DNA from: Nocardia ninae NBRC 108245
Lineage (GTDB): Bacteria > Actinomycetota > Actinomycetes > Mycobacteriales > Mycobacteriaceae
NCBI RefSeq assembly: GCF_007990755.1
Contig: NZ_BJXA01000048.1
Span: 1 to 64,000, forward strand
Length of the DNA stretch: 64,000 nucleotides
Direction: 5' to 3'
Each line of letters opens with the position of its first letter. The stretch's first letter is position 1. A program made the position numbers and the translations under genes. The notes under the pieces are model-generated. The model worked only from the letters and a program-made list of their open reading frames with translations. It was not told the origin of the DNA and searched no databases. Positions 44,927 through 53,633 of the stretch are shown here, one piece after another.

Positions 44927-45853
44927 ATGTCGGAGGCTGTGGGCGTGCAGGACAGCGGCCCTGTCGATGTGGTCGCGGTGGGGACAATTTCTCTCGCGCT
45001 GTTCGCGGCGTTGCTGTTCGCGGTGTCGGCGGCGTTGCAGCAGGGGGCGGCGCGGCAGGCTGCTACCGAAGCCGGGCAAGGTCGGTTTCTGGTGATCGTG
45101 GGGATTGCTCGTCGGTTGGTCACCGATCGGCGGTGGTTGGCGGGGCAGGGTGCGAATGTGGCGGGGTTCGTGGTGCATGCGGTGGCGCTGCGGGTCGGGG
45201 CGATCGCGGTGGTGCAGGCGCTGCTGGTGGTGCAGCTGCTGTTCGCGTTGCCGTTCGCGGCGGCGCGGCGCAGGCGGGCGTTGCTCGGGCGGGATTGGGC
45301 GGGGACCGCTTTCGTGTGTGCGGGGTTGATTCTGCTGGTCGGACAGAGTGCGCCGGGGCATGCGGAGGTGCGGCCGGAGTTGCTGCCCGGGGTCGGTGTG
45401 GGTGTGTTCCTGGGGATCGTCGTGTTGGTCGCCGTGTCGCGTCTGACGAAGTCGACGCAGTTGCGGTCGGCGTTGGTCGCGGTGGCGGCGGGTTGCTGCT
45501 TCTCGACCACGGCGGTGCTGGTGGTCATCGCGACGACGGTGCTCCCTGATCCGAGTTGGCCGCTGCTGGGGATTCCGGTGTCGACCGTCCTTGGCGGACT
45601 GCTCACGCAGGAGGCGTACGCCAGAGGTTCGCTGCCCACCGCGCTCACCGCGATGACGATCACCGACCCGGTGCTCAGTTACGCGGCAGGTCTGACTCTG
45701 TTCGCGGTGACTGTTCATCCGCGTCCGGTGCTACTGATCCTGGCGGCTGTGCTGGTGATCGCCGGGATCGCGTTGCTGGCGAACTCACCCACGTTGCATG
45801 ACGAACTGGACCCGTCACCGTCGGATCAGCCGGTGTGTGAACGGGTCTCGTAG
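44927..45853 (+). CDS. DMT-type ten-helix membrane transporter
   Basis: The ~308-residue protein has about ten hydrophobic helices, beginning TISLALFAALLFAVSAALQQ, with a positive inside loop (AAARRRRALLGRDW) and inverted-repeat architecture like the DMT/NIPA-type family. Substrate cannot be told (metabolite or Mg2+). ATG 44927 is used; ATG 44918 would add three residues, and the still earlier open frame lacks membrane character. The gene ends next to the 20/24-bp repeat array. Confidence 0.78.
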   Translation: MSEAVGVQDSGPVDVVAVGTISLALFAALLFAVSAALQQGAARQAATEAGQGRFLVIVGIARRLVTDRRWLAGQGANVAGFVVHAVALRVGAIAVVQALLVVQLLFALPFAAARRRRALLGRDWAGTAFVCAGLILLVGQSAPGHAEVRPELLPGVGVGVFLGIVVLVAVSRLTKSTQLRSALVAVAAGCCFSTTAVLVVIATTVLPDPSWPLLGIPVSTVLGGLLTQEAYARGSLPTALTAMTITDPVLSYAAGLTLFAVTVHPRPVLLILAAVLVIAGIALLANSPTLHDELDPSPSDQPVCERVS

Positions 45854-45917
45854 TTGAAGTTTCGGTGTGGGCGTCCAAGGGCAGCACCGAGATTCGATTC
45901 ACAACCATGCCGCCGAT

Positions 45918-46045
45918 GCCGCGATTCGGGAAGGACTGACTGCCGCGCTTCGAGAAGGACCGCCGCGATTCGAGGAGGACTGACTGCCGCGATTCGGGGA
46001 GGACCGCCGCGATTCGGGGAGGACTGCCGCCGATTCGAGAACGAC
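45918..46045. repeat. Tandem 20/24-bp repeat array between convergent genes
   Basis: Six units of GCCGCGATTCGGGGAGGACT-type sequence occur at 45918 (24 bp), 45942 (20), 45962 (24), 45986 (20), 46006 (20) and 46026 (decayed). The 24-bp units carry an extra GACT, so the first four form two 44-bp double units. The array lies between the DMT-type gene and the glycosyltransferase stop. Confidence 0.9.
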
Positions 46046-46129
46046 GAGTCTGGAACCGCACGGGTGGACATGGCGGCGGGTCTACTCGGACTTTGCCGCC
46101 GCCGTGTCCCCCTGAGCATGGTTGTGTGG

Positions 46130-47239
46130 TCAGGCTGAGCGGGCAGGGGATTCATAGTCGGCGTACAGGGCGAGCATGCCTGTGACCGTGGCTGACCACG
46201 GGAAACGTTCTGCCGCGAGGCGGGCGGCGTGACGGCGCTGCGGGGCGGGGATCGTCAGGAGCTGGCGGACGCCGCCGGCCAAGCCCTGCGGAGTGCCATC
46301 GGAGACGATGCCGGAACCGCGGGCGTCGACGAGTTCACGCGCGGCGCCCGCGTCGGGGACTACGACGGGGGTGCCGCAGGCGAGAGATTCCAGGACCGCG
46401 AGGCCGAAAGTCTCAGCGGGGGAGGGGAATATCGCGATATCGGCGTTGGCCACCAGGGTTGCCATGGTGGCGCGATCGGTGAGGTGACCGTGGAAGACCA
46501 CCGGGAGCCCGATAGCCAGGCGCTCGAGCCGAGGCCGCAGCGGGCCGTCGCCGATGACCGCGAGTTCGCAGCGCAGACCGGACTCGACCAGTACCCGCAC
46601 CGCCTCGATCGCACGTTCGGCCCGCTTCTCCTTGGACAGCCTGCTCACCAGCACCAGGCGTACCGGATCGCCAGCGGCCCAGGGTGTTTCGGTGGGGCGG
46701 AAGGTGGTCAGGTCGACGCCCAGCGGGACGCGACGCACATTGGTGGCCCCGATCCGAGCGAACTCCGCCGTCGCGAAACTCGAAGTGACCACCACCTTCT
46801 CGGCCCGCACGCAGAGGCGGCGATTGGCGAGGTCGGCGGCGGCGGTCAACGGGAAACCAGGTGGCACGCGCGTGCGCAGGATGGCGTCGATACGTTCGTG
46901 CGAGAACAGCACCAGCGGCACACCGACACCGCGCGCCCACGGGGCAAGCCACCGCACACTCAGCTTGTCGCTGCACTCCAGCACATCCGGCCGCAACCCA
47001 TCCAGGATCGCCCGAGTTCGCCGAGCAGTCAGCACGTGATACCCACCCGCCCCGAACTTCGGACTGTGCACGGTAATCCGCCGCCCCGACACCGTCGACT
47101 CATCGCCATCCGCCGGCCCCGGAACCACCAGCACCCGATCATGCCCCGCAGCCAGATACCCCCGACCGATCTCATCGAGACAGGTCCGCAGTCCCCCGGA
47201 GGCGGGGGTGTAGAAGTTGGCGATCTGCACGATTCGCAT
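46130..47239 (-). CDS. Family 4 glycosyltransferase (mannosyltransferase-like)
   Basis: The 369-residue GT-B enzyme has IANFYTPASGGLRTCLDEIG at the N-terminus, GVDLTTFRP, LVSRLSKEKRAERAIEAV (nucleotide-sugar contacts), and the EX7E region SPAETFGLAVLESLACGTPVV. It resembles the GDP-mannose-dependent MgtA/PimB-type enzymes of lipoarabinomannan and glycolipid synthesis. The start ATG overlaps the deacetylase stop as TGATG, so the two are coupled. Confidence 0.9.
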   Translation of the reverse strand: MRIVQIANFYTPASGGLRTCLDEIGRGYLAAGHDRVLVVPGPADGDESTVSGRRITVHSPKFGAGGYHVLTARRTRAILDGLRPDVLECSDKLSVRWLAPWARGVGVPLVLFSHERIDAILRTRVPPGFPLTAAADLANRRLCVRAEKVVVTSSFATAEFARIGATNVRRVPLGVDLTTFRPTETPWAAGDPVRLVLVSRLSKEKRAERAIEAVRVLVESGLRCELAVIGDGPLRPRLERLAIGLPVVFHGHLTDRATMATLVANADIAIFPSPAETFGLAVLESLACGTPVVVPDAGAARELVDARGSGIVSDGTPQGLAGGVRQLLTIPAPQRRHAARLAAERFPWSATVTGMLALYADYESPARSA

Positions 47240-47979
47240 CAGCTGTCCGCCGCTCTGACCAAGTCGGCGTAGGTGGTTGCTCGAGCGCCCGCGTGCAGGG
47301 CGGCGTCGATGGCGCGCAAGGTGGCGTCGCGGAGGCCGGGGCAGTGCAGGTCGTCCGGGTGTAAGGCGAGGCGCACGAGTCCGCCGCGTGCCGCGTTGCG
47401 GCGGGCCATGGTGACCAGCATGGTGGCGCCGAAGCGTTCGGACCAGCCGCCGCCGGGGCGGTGCGAGAGGGCGAAACCACAATGGCGGCGACCGGTTCGC
47501 AGGTCCTTTGCGCCGAAGTGGTCCGTGGTGTGCGAGAAGCCTGCCTCGCGTAGTGCTTGTTCCGCTGCGGGTGAGGCGAGCCAGCCGGGCGGAGTGAAAC
47601 CCGTTGTCGACAGGCCGGATTCAGCCATCACCGCGTTGGCTTCCTGGAGCTTGACGGCCGCCTCGCCAGTGGAGAGCGCGGCGAATTCTGCCGCGCCGCG
47701 CGCCACCGCACGGCCCAGCGCCCGTCGCGGCCACCCACCCTCGGGCCCGGCCCGATGCGACCACCCATGCACCATGATCTCGTCCCCACCGGCTCGCCGT
47801 TCCCGCAAAAAATCCGCGTAATCCGGCCGCTCGGCCAACCCCGCACCCCGCCACGGACCCGGAATAACCAACAGCGACACCGGAATCCCGAACCCATCGG
47901 CATCCGCACACCACCGCGCCGTCTCCGCCGAACTAGCAGGCGCGACGTCATGAACGCTCACCACCAACCGCGCACCCAC
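47239..47979 (-). CDS. DUF2334-type polysaccharide deacetylase-like protein
   Basis: The ~246-residue protein has the NodB-like barrel features LVVSVHDVAPAS (first Asp), EIMVHGWSHR (HxxxH-type metal ligands), TPPGWLASPAAEQALREAGF and LALHPDDL. DUF2334 members are putative deacetylases of cell-surface sugars. GTG 47979 is my choice since it begins the first strand; a longer frame to 48039 and a TTG just before are possible. Coupling to the glycosyltransferase suggests one envelope glycan pathway. Confidence 0.85.
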   Translation of the reverse strand: MGARLVVSVHDVAPASSAETARWCADADGFGIPVSLLVIPGPWRGAGLAERPDYADFLRERRAGGDEIMVHGWSHRAGPEGGWPRRALGRAVARGAAEFAALSTGEAAVKLQEANAVMAESGLSTTGFTPPGWLASPAAEQALREAGFSHTTDHFGAKDLRTGRRHCGFALSHRPGGGWSERFGATMLVTMARRNAARGGLVRLALHPDDLHCPGLRDATLRAIDAALHAGARATTYADLVRAADS

Positions 47980-48102
47980 GCACCGCAAACTAACACCACC
48001 CGGTAGCCACCAGCTGAACAGCAAACCGCCGAAACCCAACGGATCAGCACCCCGCCCCAGCGGGACATCCCCGCGCGCTCACTCGCGGTTCACCGCCACC
48101 AC

Positions 48103-48810
48103 CTCCCGCTCGGAGAACAACTCGACCCCGCTGCGCGTCGAGCGGGACACCATGGCGGGCTTACTCGCGATGGACCGCCGGCGTGTCCCGCTGGGTGAGC
48201 GGCTGTGCGTCAAGTGGGACATCGCGGCGCGCTCACCCGCAATTCGTCGCCACTTTGTTCCGCTGGGTTATCGGTTCCGTCTCGCCGCCGGCCGAGCGAA
48301 CATCACGGCGTGCTTTACCCGCAGGTGGTCGCTGCCATGTCCCGCTCGGTGAGCAGTTCGACCCCGCTGCGCGTCGAGTGGGACACCATGGCGGGCTTAC
48401 TCGCGATGGACCGCCGCCGTGTCCCGCTGGGTGAGCGGCTGTGCGTCGAGCGGGGCATCGCGGCGCGCTCATTCGGGGTTCGCCGCCACGTTGTCCCGCT
48501 GGGTGACCGGCTCGGCTTCGCTGTGCGTCGAGTGGGACGTCATGGCGTGCTCACTTGCGGCTCGCCGCCGCTATGTCCCGCTGGGTGATCGGCTCGGCCC
48601 CGCTGCACGCCGAGCGGGAGACCATGGCGGGCTTACTCGCGATTGGCCGCCGCGTTGTCCCGCTGCGTGACCGGCTGTGCGTCGAGTGGGACATCGTGGC
48701 GTACTCACTCGGGGTTCGTCGCCACGTTGTCCCGCTGGGAGAGTAGTTCCGTCTTGTTGTGCGCCGAACGGGACATCACGGCGTACTGACCGGTGCGTCG
48801 CCACCGTGAA
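48103..48810 (-). repeat. Tandem array with 236-bp higher-order unit (82+72+82 bp), three copies
   Basis: GTCCCGCT-like anchors recur at 48103, 48185, 48257, 48339, 48421, 48493, 48575, 48657, 48729 and a decayed 48811, giving spacings 82, 72, 82, 82, 72, 82, 82, 72, 82. Units three apart are most alike (for example 48103, 48339 and 48575 all carry CATGGCGGGCTTACTCGCGA), so three-unit blocks were duplicated. Each unit has GTCCCGCT opposed by AGCGGGAC or AGTGGGAC about 25-45 nt later. Read on the minus strand the 72-bp unit aligns with the 1281-2065 array. Decayed units continue on both sides (about 48060-48102 and 48811-48840). No gene is seen between 47980 and 49078. Confidence 0.93.
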
Positions 48811-49144
48811 GTCCTGTTCGATACCTGCGCGGCGTACCGGCTTACGGCCGAAGACGGTGCTGGCCAACGCTGCAACCGGCCAGCCGCAAGCTTGTCGTGC
48901 AGGTGTTCCCGCTATCGCGGACGAGGGTCGAGCTCGGGAAGCGCCGCGGCCGAGAGCGGAGACCGAGTCCGAGTCGGCGGCGCGTAAACCGTAACCGTCG
49001 CATCGAAATGGCTCGTACCAGCGAACAATGAGCCATTCGCTTCCGCTATGAACGTCGCGAAGTATCAGGGGGTACAACATGATTCACGTGGTGTCTCAGG
49101 CGGGGCGGCGTATGATCGGGCCAGTGCGAGCGCCCGGGGGAAGA

Positions 49145-49594
49145 ATGAACGAGCCGGTGACCGCGGACTGGGAGCAGTTCGTGCAAGCACTGGCGCTGTG
49201 TCTGTCTGAGCTACCTTCGCGGGCAACGTTGATCATTGCGGCGCCCGGAAATCGGTACGTCCAATTCATGCAGTACGACATCAAATTGTCGGCCGAGCTG
49301 GCGGGTGATCATTATCTGACAGAGCCCATTCCGGACGCCGCCGCACAGGAACTACGCGAGCTGGGCTGGAACGAACCGATGCTGCGCCGCGAGGTCGACA
49401 ACTGGACCAGGACCATGTTCTGGCCGATCTCCCCGCGCAGCCTGATCGAATTCGCCCGCTCGGTCGCCATCGGCTTCCGTGATGCGCTCGGCGTGGCGAC
49501 ACCGGTCGAATTACGGGCGATGGGGTGGACCGAGGCGTCCGGTGATCTGGATCTCACCGTGCTCGGATCGATGGCCAGGCGCGGTTGGAATTGA
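49145..49594 (+). CDS. TY-Chap-like domain protein
   Basis: The ~149-residue protein has the pattern of the TY-Chap/YbjN-type fold: WEQFVQALALCLSELP, YVQFMQYDIKLSAELAGDHY, ELRELGWNEPM, NWTRTMFWPISPRSLIEFA. Such domains are proposed peptide-binding chaperones linked to secretion systems; that is family inference. Two starts are credible: ATG 49145 (GGGGGAAG directly upstream) and ATG 49079 (AGGGGG, 6 nt upstream), the latter adding 22 residues rich in Arg. Confidence 0.75.
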   Translation: MNEPVTADWEQFVQALALCLSELPSRATLIIAAPGNRYVQFMQYDIKLSAELAGDHYLTEPIPDAAAQELRELGWNEPMLRREVDNWTRTMFWPISPRSLIEFARSVAIGFRDALGVATPVELRAMGWTEASGDLDLTVLGSMARRGWN

Positions 49595-49671
49595 CGCCGG
49601 CGCGACGGTAATGGACGCCGCCGAGGCAGGCGTGGCAGAACCCGCACGACGTGGGCACTATCCTGAGTGGC

Positions 49672-50406
49672 ATGGCAGCAGGTAAGCCCACCAAAGAAGC
49701 GAAGGCCGCGGCGAAAGCGGCCCGCAAGCAGCAGTCGAAAGAGCGCAGGCAGCAGCTCTGGCAGGCGTTCCAGATGCAGCGCAAGGATGACAAGCTGCTG
49801 CTGCCGTTGATGATCGGCGCGCTGCTCGGCATCACCGCTGTCTTCCTGGTCATCGGCCTGATTTTCGGCCTGACCTGGTTCCTCGTCCCGCTCGGCGTGG
49901 TGCTCGGCGCGCTGGCCGCGTTCATCATCTTCGGCCGCCGGGTGCAGAAGAGCGTCTACGGCAAGGCCGAGGGCCAAGCCGGTGCCGCGGCCTGGGTGCT
50001 GGACAACCTGCAGGGCAAGTGGCGGGTGTCCAACGGCATCGCCGCGACCACCCAGCTCGACGCGGTGCACCGCGTCATCGGGCTGCCCGGCGTGGTGCTG
50101 GTCGCCGAGGGCTCCCCGCAGCGGGTGAAATCGCTGCTGGCGCAGGAGAAGAAGCGCACCGCCCGGCTGATCGGCGACACCCCGATCTACGACATCGTCA
50201 TCGGCAACGACGAGGGTCAGGTGCCGCTGAAGGAACTGCAGCGCTACCTGACCAAGCTGCCCCGCAACATCGACACCAAGCGCATGGACCTCATCGAGGG
50301 CAGGCTGACCGCCCTCAGTTCGCGCACCGGCCCGGCGCTGCCGAAGGGCCCGATGCCCGCCGGTGCCAAGATGCGCGGCGTGCAGCGCACCATCCGCAGG
50401 CGCTGA
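49672..50406 (+). CDS. DUF4191 membrane protein (Rv2219 type)
   Basis: The 244-residue protein has a basic, Ala/Lys-rich N-terminus (KPTKEAKAAAKAARKQQSKE), two helices at about 45-65 and 70-92 (LMIGALLGITAVFLVIGLIF, FLVPLGVVLGALAAFIIFGR), then a ~150-residue cytosolic domain (VVLVAEGSPQRVKSLLAQEK, RNIDTKRMDLIEGRL). It lies upstream of glnA in mycobacteria too, next to an RDD gene. Function unknown. ATG 49672. A strong terminator follows. Confidence 0.9.
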   Translation: MAAGKPTKEAKAAAKAARKQQSKERRQQLWQAFQMQRKDDKLLLPLMIGALLGITAVFLVIGLIFGLTWFLVPLGVVLGALAAFIIFGRRVQKSVYGKAEGQAGAAAWVLDNLQGKWRVSNGIAATTQLDAVHRVIGLPGVVLVAEGSPQRVKSLLAQEKKRTARLIGDTPIYDIVIGNDEGQVPLKELQRYLTKLPRNIDTKRMDLIEGRLTALSSRTGPALPKGPMPAGAKMRGVQRTIRRR

Positions 50407-50414
50407 GCTCGTAC

Positions 50415-50454
50415 GCAAAAGGCCCGCATCCGGTCCGGATGCGGGCCTTTTTGC
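50415..50454 (+). terminator. Rho-independent terminator of the DUF4191 gene
   Basis: GCAAAAGGCCCGCATCCGG is followed, after one base, by CCGGATGCGGGCCTTTTTGC: a 19-bp stem with A-run and T-run, starting 8 bp after the stop codon. Confidence 0.93.
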
Positions 50455-50497
50455 ATGCTTGGGGCGCGGCGCCCCCGGACGGAGCCGCTTGTTTCAT

Positions 50498-50558
50498 GAT
50501 CAAGGGGAACTGATGCTGTTCGCTACTCGGCGGATGCCAGCATCAGTTCCCCTTGATC
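50498..50558. repeat. 20-bp perfect inverted repeat with 21-bp spacer
   Basis: GATCAAGGGGAACTGATGCT (50498-50517) is mirrored exactly at 50539-50558, ending 4 bp before the stop of the DUF2568 gene. It may end that minus-strand transcript or be a small mobile-element-like inverted repeat; the spacer codes for nothing. Confidence 0.85.
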
Positions 50559-50562
50559 TTGG

Positions 50563-50931
50563 TCAAGCCTTGACGAGCCAGGTGACGCGGTCGTAGGCGA
50601 GGACTTGGTAGACGACGAGAACCCCGCCGAAGATGAGCGCCCACCTGGGCAGACCGGCCGCCCACAGGGCTGCGGCACCGCCGAAGAAGACCACGAGTTC
50701 GATCGCCAGGCGCACCGCACCAGGCACCGAAACGGGCGCTTCGCCGCTGCGACTCGGATCACCCGGTACCGCGAAGGTGCCCCACAGCGCCGCCGCGGCC
50801 AGCGGCAACAGCACTACCAGCAGAAACTTCCAAGGCGAATCGAAGGCTCGCCAACCGTAAATACCGAAGGAAGAGATGGCGACGAGCTCGAGCAGAAACC
50901 GGATCGCGAGCATCGCCGGATTGAGTGACAC
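50563..50931 (-). CDS. DUF2568 (YrdB-like) membrane protein
   Basis: The 122-residue protein has four hydrophobic helices and the DUF2568 pattern AIRFLLELVAISSFGIYGW, WGTFAVPGDPSRSG and RLAIELVVFFGGAAAL. Function unknown. ATG 50931. It lies between the inverted repeat and the T-arm-like array. Confidence 0.85.
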   Translation of the reverse strand: MSLNPAMLAIRFLLELVAISSFGIYGWRAFDSPWKFLLVVLLPLAAAALWGTFAVPGDPSRSGEAPVSVPGAVRLAIELVVFFGGAAALWAAGLPRWALIFGGVLVVYQVLAYDRVTWLVKA

Positions 50932-50956
50932 CGCCGGAGCGTAACCGGCGCGGACG

Positions 50957-51250
50957 CAGGCGGGCGGTTCGAAACCATGCGCTGGGTTGATGTGCCGGTC
51001 GCAGGCTCAATACCTGCGCTGGGTGTCGGCACCGGGTACGTGCCGAGTCGCAGATCCGAACTCTGCGCTGGTGTCGGCAACAGTGCGTGTCCGGTCGCAG
51101 GTTCGAACCCTGCGCTGGTGGCGGCGGGGTGGTGCCGGCTACACGTTCACTCGCCGCTAGATGTCGACGGGGGTCAGAGCGTGTCAGCGTCGAATGTTCC
51201 GCAGGGTGTCGGCCGGTAGAGCGTGTCCGGTCGCAGATACAAACCCGGCG
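50957..51250. repeat. Degenerate ~48-bp tandem repeat whose units resemble tRNA T-arms
   Basis: Units begin near 50957, 50999, 51046, 51094, ~51138, ~51188 and 51229. The best one (51095-51114) contains GTCGCAGGTTCGAACCCTGC, a perfect T-arm shape: 5-bp stem GCAGG/CCTGC with loop TTCGAAC. Others are GCAGGCTCAATACCTGC and GCAGATCCGAACTCTGC. Between stems runs GCTGGTGTCGGCA-like sequence. The array abuts the RDD gene stop at 51256. No complete tRNA can be built. Confidence 0.8.
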
Positions 51251-51255
51251 CGATC

Positions 51256-51711
51256 TCAGCGCGAGTGGACGAGCGCAGTACCGGTCGCACGATCGTGCAT
51301 ACCGCGACCATCGGCATCGGTGAACAGCGCGGGCACCACGAACACGAGCAACGCCTGCCTGGCCAGCGCGCGAACAAACCCCACGGTCACCGGCGCGTCT
51401 ATCCGCACGGTCCGCAACCGCAGAAAGTACTGACCGGGCGTGAACCCGAACATCGTCACCGCGGCCACCCCGATGACGAACCAGATCAGCAGCGTCAGGC
51501 TCGACGCCGAACTGCCGCGCACGATCAGCGCCGCGATGCCGAGCGCGATCAACCAGTCCACGAACAGCGCCGCGATCCGACGCGCCATCCCGGACAGCGA
51601 ACCCGCACCCGACTTCGGCAGCCCGAGGTGTTCGCCAGGGAACTCGGGGTTTGCCTGATCGCCGGAGCCCTCCGAAGGGCCGGAGAGCCACGATCCCGTC
51701 ATGCGTGCCAT
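51256..51711 (-). CDS. RDD family membrane protein
   Basis: The 151-residue protein has a polar N-terminal ~40 residues and an RDD domain: MARRIAALFVDWLIALGIAA (the Arg and the Asp that name the family), a second helix (LTLLIWFVIGVAAVTMFGF), and GQYFLRLRTVRID. It corresponds to Rv2219A beside glnA1. Role unknown, perhaps transport or osmotic stress. ATG 51711; divergent from glnA. Confidence 0.9.
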   Translation of the reverse strand: MARMTGSWLSGPSEGSGDQANPEFPGEHLGLPKSGAGSLSGMARRIAALFVDWLIALGIAALIVRGSSASSLTLLIWFVIGVAAVTMFGFTPGQYFLRLRTVRIDAPVTVGFVRALARQALLVFVVPALFTDADGRGMHDRATGTALVHSR

Positions 51712-51848
51712 GCCCCCACAATATGCGGGACCGACCGGCCGCTCGGCACCGCATAAGGGGAGTTCACGTCAGCGCGTCTCGGCGCGGATGGCAGGATTAG
51801 CATGCTGTTCGAGCCCGGGTGGGCCTAGTCACCCGGCCAGCCGTACGT

Positions 51849-51886
51849 GTAACACTGGCGAAACACGAACTTGACCGCCGGGAAAC
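51849..51886 (+). promoter_or_regulatory. GlnR box upstream of glnA
   Basis: GTAAC-N6-GAAAC-N6-TTGAC-N6-GAAAC, the two a-b site pairs with exact 6-nt spacers of an actinobacterial GlnR operator, lies 77 bp before the glnA start. GlnR should activate or repress glnA with nitrogen supply. This is a direct motif match; occupancy is inferred. Confidence 0.88.
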
Positions 51887-51962
51887 ACCGCGTCCATACC
51901 GTCTGGACGCGACGAACCCACGCAATCGACACTCGCTGGGAACCGATCCGTAAGGAGAACAA

Positions 51963-53399
51963 GTGACGTTCAGCACGGCCGACGAGGTCATCAAATATCT
52001 CGCTGACGAAGAAGTCGAATACGTCGACATCCGGTTCAGTGATCTTCCCGGTGTGCAGCAGCACTTCTCGATCCCGGCGAAGGCCTTCACGACCGACCTC
52101 GCAGAGGAAGGGCTAGCGTTCGACGGCTCCTCCGTCCGTGGCTTCCAGTCGATCGACGAGTCGGACATGCTGCTGCTGCCCGACTTCAGCACCGCGCGCC
52201 TGGACCCGTTCCGCGCCGCCAAGACGCTGAACCTCAACTTCTTCGTGCACGACCCGTTCACCCGCGAGGCCTACAGCCGCGACCCGCGCAACATCGCGCG
52301 TAAGGCCGAGGAGTACCTGCGCTCGACCGGTATCGCCGACACCGCGTACTTCGGTGCCGAGGCCGAGTTCTACATCTTCGACTCGATCCGCTACGGCTCG
52401 CAGATGAACAGCTCGTTCTACGAGATCGACTCGATCTCCGGTTCCTGGAACACCGGCGTGAAGACGAACCTGGACGGCTCCCCGAACCTCGGTTACAAGG
52501 TTCGCAACAAGGGTGGTTACTTCCCGGTCGCGCCGTACGACCACTACGTCGACCTGCGCGACAAGATCTCGACCAACCTGCAGAACGCGGGCTTCGAGCT
52601 CGAGCGCGGCCACCACGAGGTCGGCACCGCCGGTCAGGCCGAGATCAACTACAAGTTCGGCACGCTGCTCGGTGCGGCCGACGACCTGCAGCTGTTCAAG
52701 TACATCGTGAAGAACACCGCGTGGCAGGAGGGCAAGTCCGTCACGTTCATGCCGAAGCCGCTCTTCGGTGACAACGGCTCGGGCATGCACGTGCACCAGT
52801 CGTTGTGGAAGGACGGCAAGCCGCTGTTCCACGACGAGGCGGGCTACGGCGGCCTCTCGGATCTGGCACGGCACTACATCGGCGGCATCCTGCACCACGC
52901 GCCGTCGCTGCTGGCGTTCACCAACCCGACCGTGAACTCCTACCACCGCCTGGTTCCCGGCTACGAGGCGCCGATCAACCTGGTGTACTCGCAGCGCAAC
53001 CGGTCCGCCGCCGTGCGTATCCCGGTCACCGGCAACAACCCGAAGGCCAAGCGCATCGAGTTCCGCGCGCCGGACTCCTCGGGCAACCCGTACCTGGCCT
53101 TCGCCGCCATGATGATGGCAGGCCTGGACGGCATCAAGAACAAGATCGAGCCGCTGGCCCCGGTCGACAAGGACCTCTACGAGCTCCCGCCGGAGGAGGC
53201 CAAGAACATTCCGCAGGCCCCCACCAGCCTCGCCACGGTCATCGACCGCCTCGAGCAGGATCACGACTACCTGACCGAAGGCAACGTCTTCACCGATGAC
53301 CTGATCGAGACCTGGATCAGCATCAAGCGTGAACAGGAAATCGCCCCGGTGAACCTGCGCCCGCACCCCTACGAGTTCGAGCTGTACTACGACGTGTAA
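51963..53399 (+). CDS. glnA: Glutamine synthetase type I (GlnA1, GSI-beta)
   Basis: The 478-residue enzyme makes glutamine from glutamate, ammonia and ATP as a dodecamer. Landmarks are [74 protein letters not shown] and the adenylylation loop [10 protein letters not shown] with Tyr near residue 406, the target of GlnE. GTG 51963 follows AAGGAG. A GlnR box lies upstream and a strong terminator downstream, so it is monocistronic. Confidence 0.97.
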   Translation: MTFSTADEVIKYLADEEVEYVDIRFSDLPGVQQHFSIPAKAFTTDLAEEGLAFDGSSVRGFQSIDESDMLLLPDFSTARLDPFRAAKTLNLNFFVHDPFTREAYSRDPRNIARKAEEYLRSTGIADTAYFGAEAEFYIFDSIRYGSQMNSSFYEIDSISGSWNTGVKTNLDGSPNLGYKVRNKGGYFPVAPYDHYVDLRDKISTNLQNAGFELERGHHEVGTAGQAEINYKFGTLLGAADDLQLFKYIVKNTAWQEGKSVTFMPKPLFGDNGSGMHVHQSLWKDGKPLFHDEAGYGGLSDLARHYIGGILHHAPSLLAFTNPTVNSYHRLVPGYEAPINLVYSQRNRSAAVRIPVTGNNPKAKRIEFRAPDSSGNPYLAFAAMMMAGLDGIKNKIEPLAPVDKDLYELPPEEAKNIPQAPTSLATVIDRLEQDHDYLTEGNVFTDDLIETWISIKREQEIAPVNLRPHPYEFELYYDV

Positions 53400-53423
53400 G
53401 TCGTTCGTACTTCGAGTCGTTCG

Positions 53424-53467
53424 GCATCGGCCCATCCGCGATCCGCGGGTGGGCCGATGCCCGTTTT
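53424..53467 (+). terminator. Rho-independent terminator of glnA
   Basis: GCATCGGCCCATCCGCG pairs with CGCGGGTGGGCCGATGC (one G-T pair) around ATC, followed by CCGTTTTT, 24 bp after the stop codon. Confidence 0.93.
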
Positions 53468-53501
53468 TCGGGGGCATGCGGAACAGGCCGCGCGCCAATG
53501 T

Positions 53502-53633
53502 GACTGGCGTGGCGCACGATTGTTGGTCGGCGGCGCGCAGCTGTTCGACGGAGTGGCGCGGGGCTGGGGACTGATCGACACCGATGCGGGACTGGCGGAA
53601 CCCGATTCGCTTCGGCGACGGGGATCGCCCTAG
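53502..53633 (+). pseudogene. Possible coding remnant (about 43 codons)
   Basis: After the glnA terminator a frame without a start reads DWRGARLLVGGAQLFDGVAR then GWGLIDTDAGLAEPDS and stops at 53633, a composition much like real protein and loosely like the C-terminus of flavoprotein hydroxylases. It has no promoter side. It may be the leftover 3' end of a deleted gene. Confidence 0.25.

Noticed and set aside
45842-46130. Small proteins in the 20/24-bp repeat gap
   Set aside because: Frames are repeat-derived without ribosome-binding sites.
48103-48810. CRISPR array, because of regular spacing
   Set aside because: Units are alike throughout with no identical short repeats separated by unique spacers, and no cas gene is near.
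50957-51250. Cluster of tRNA genes
   Set aside because: Only T-arm-like hairpins recur; acceptor, D and anticodon arms cannot be formed.
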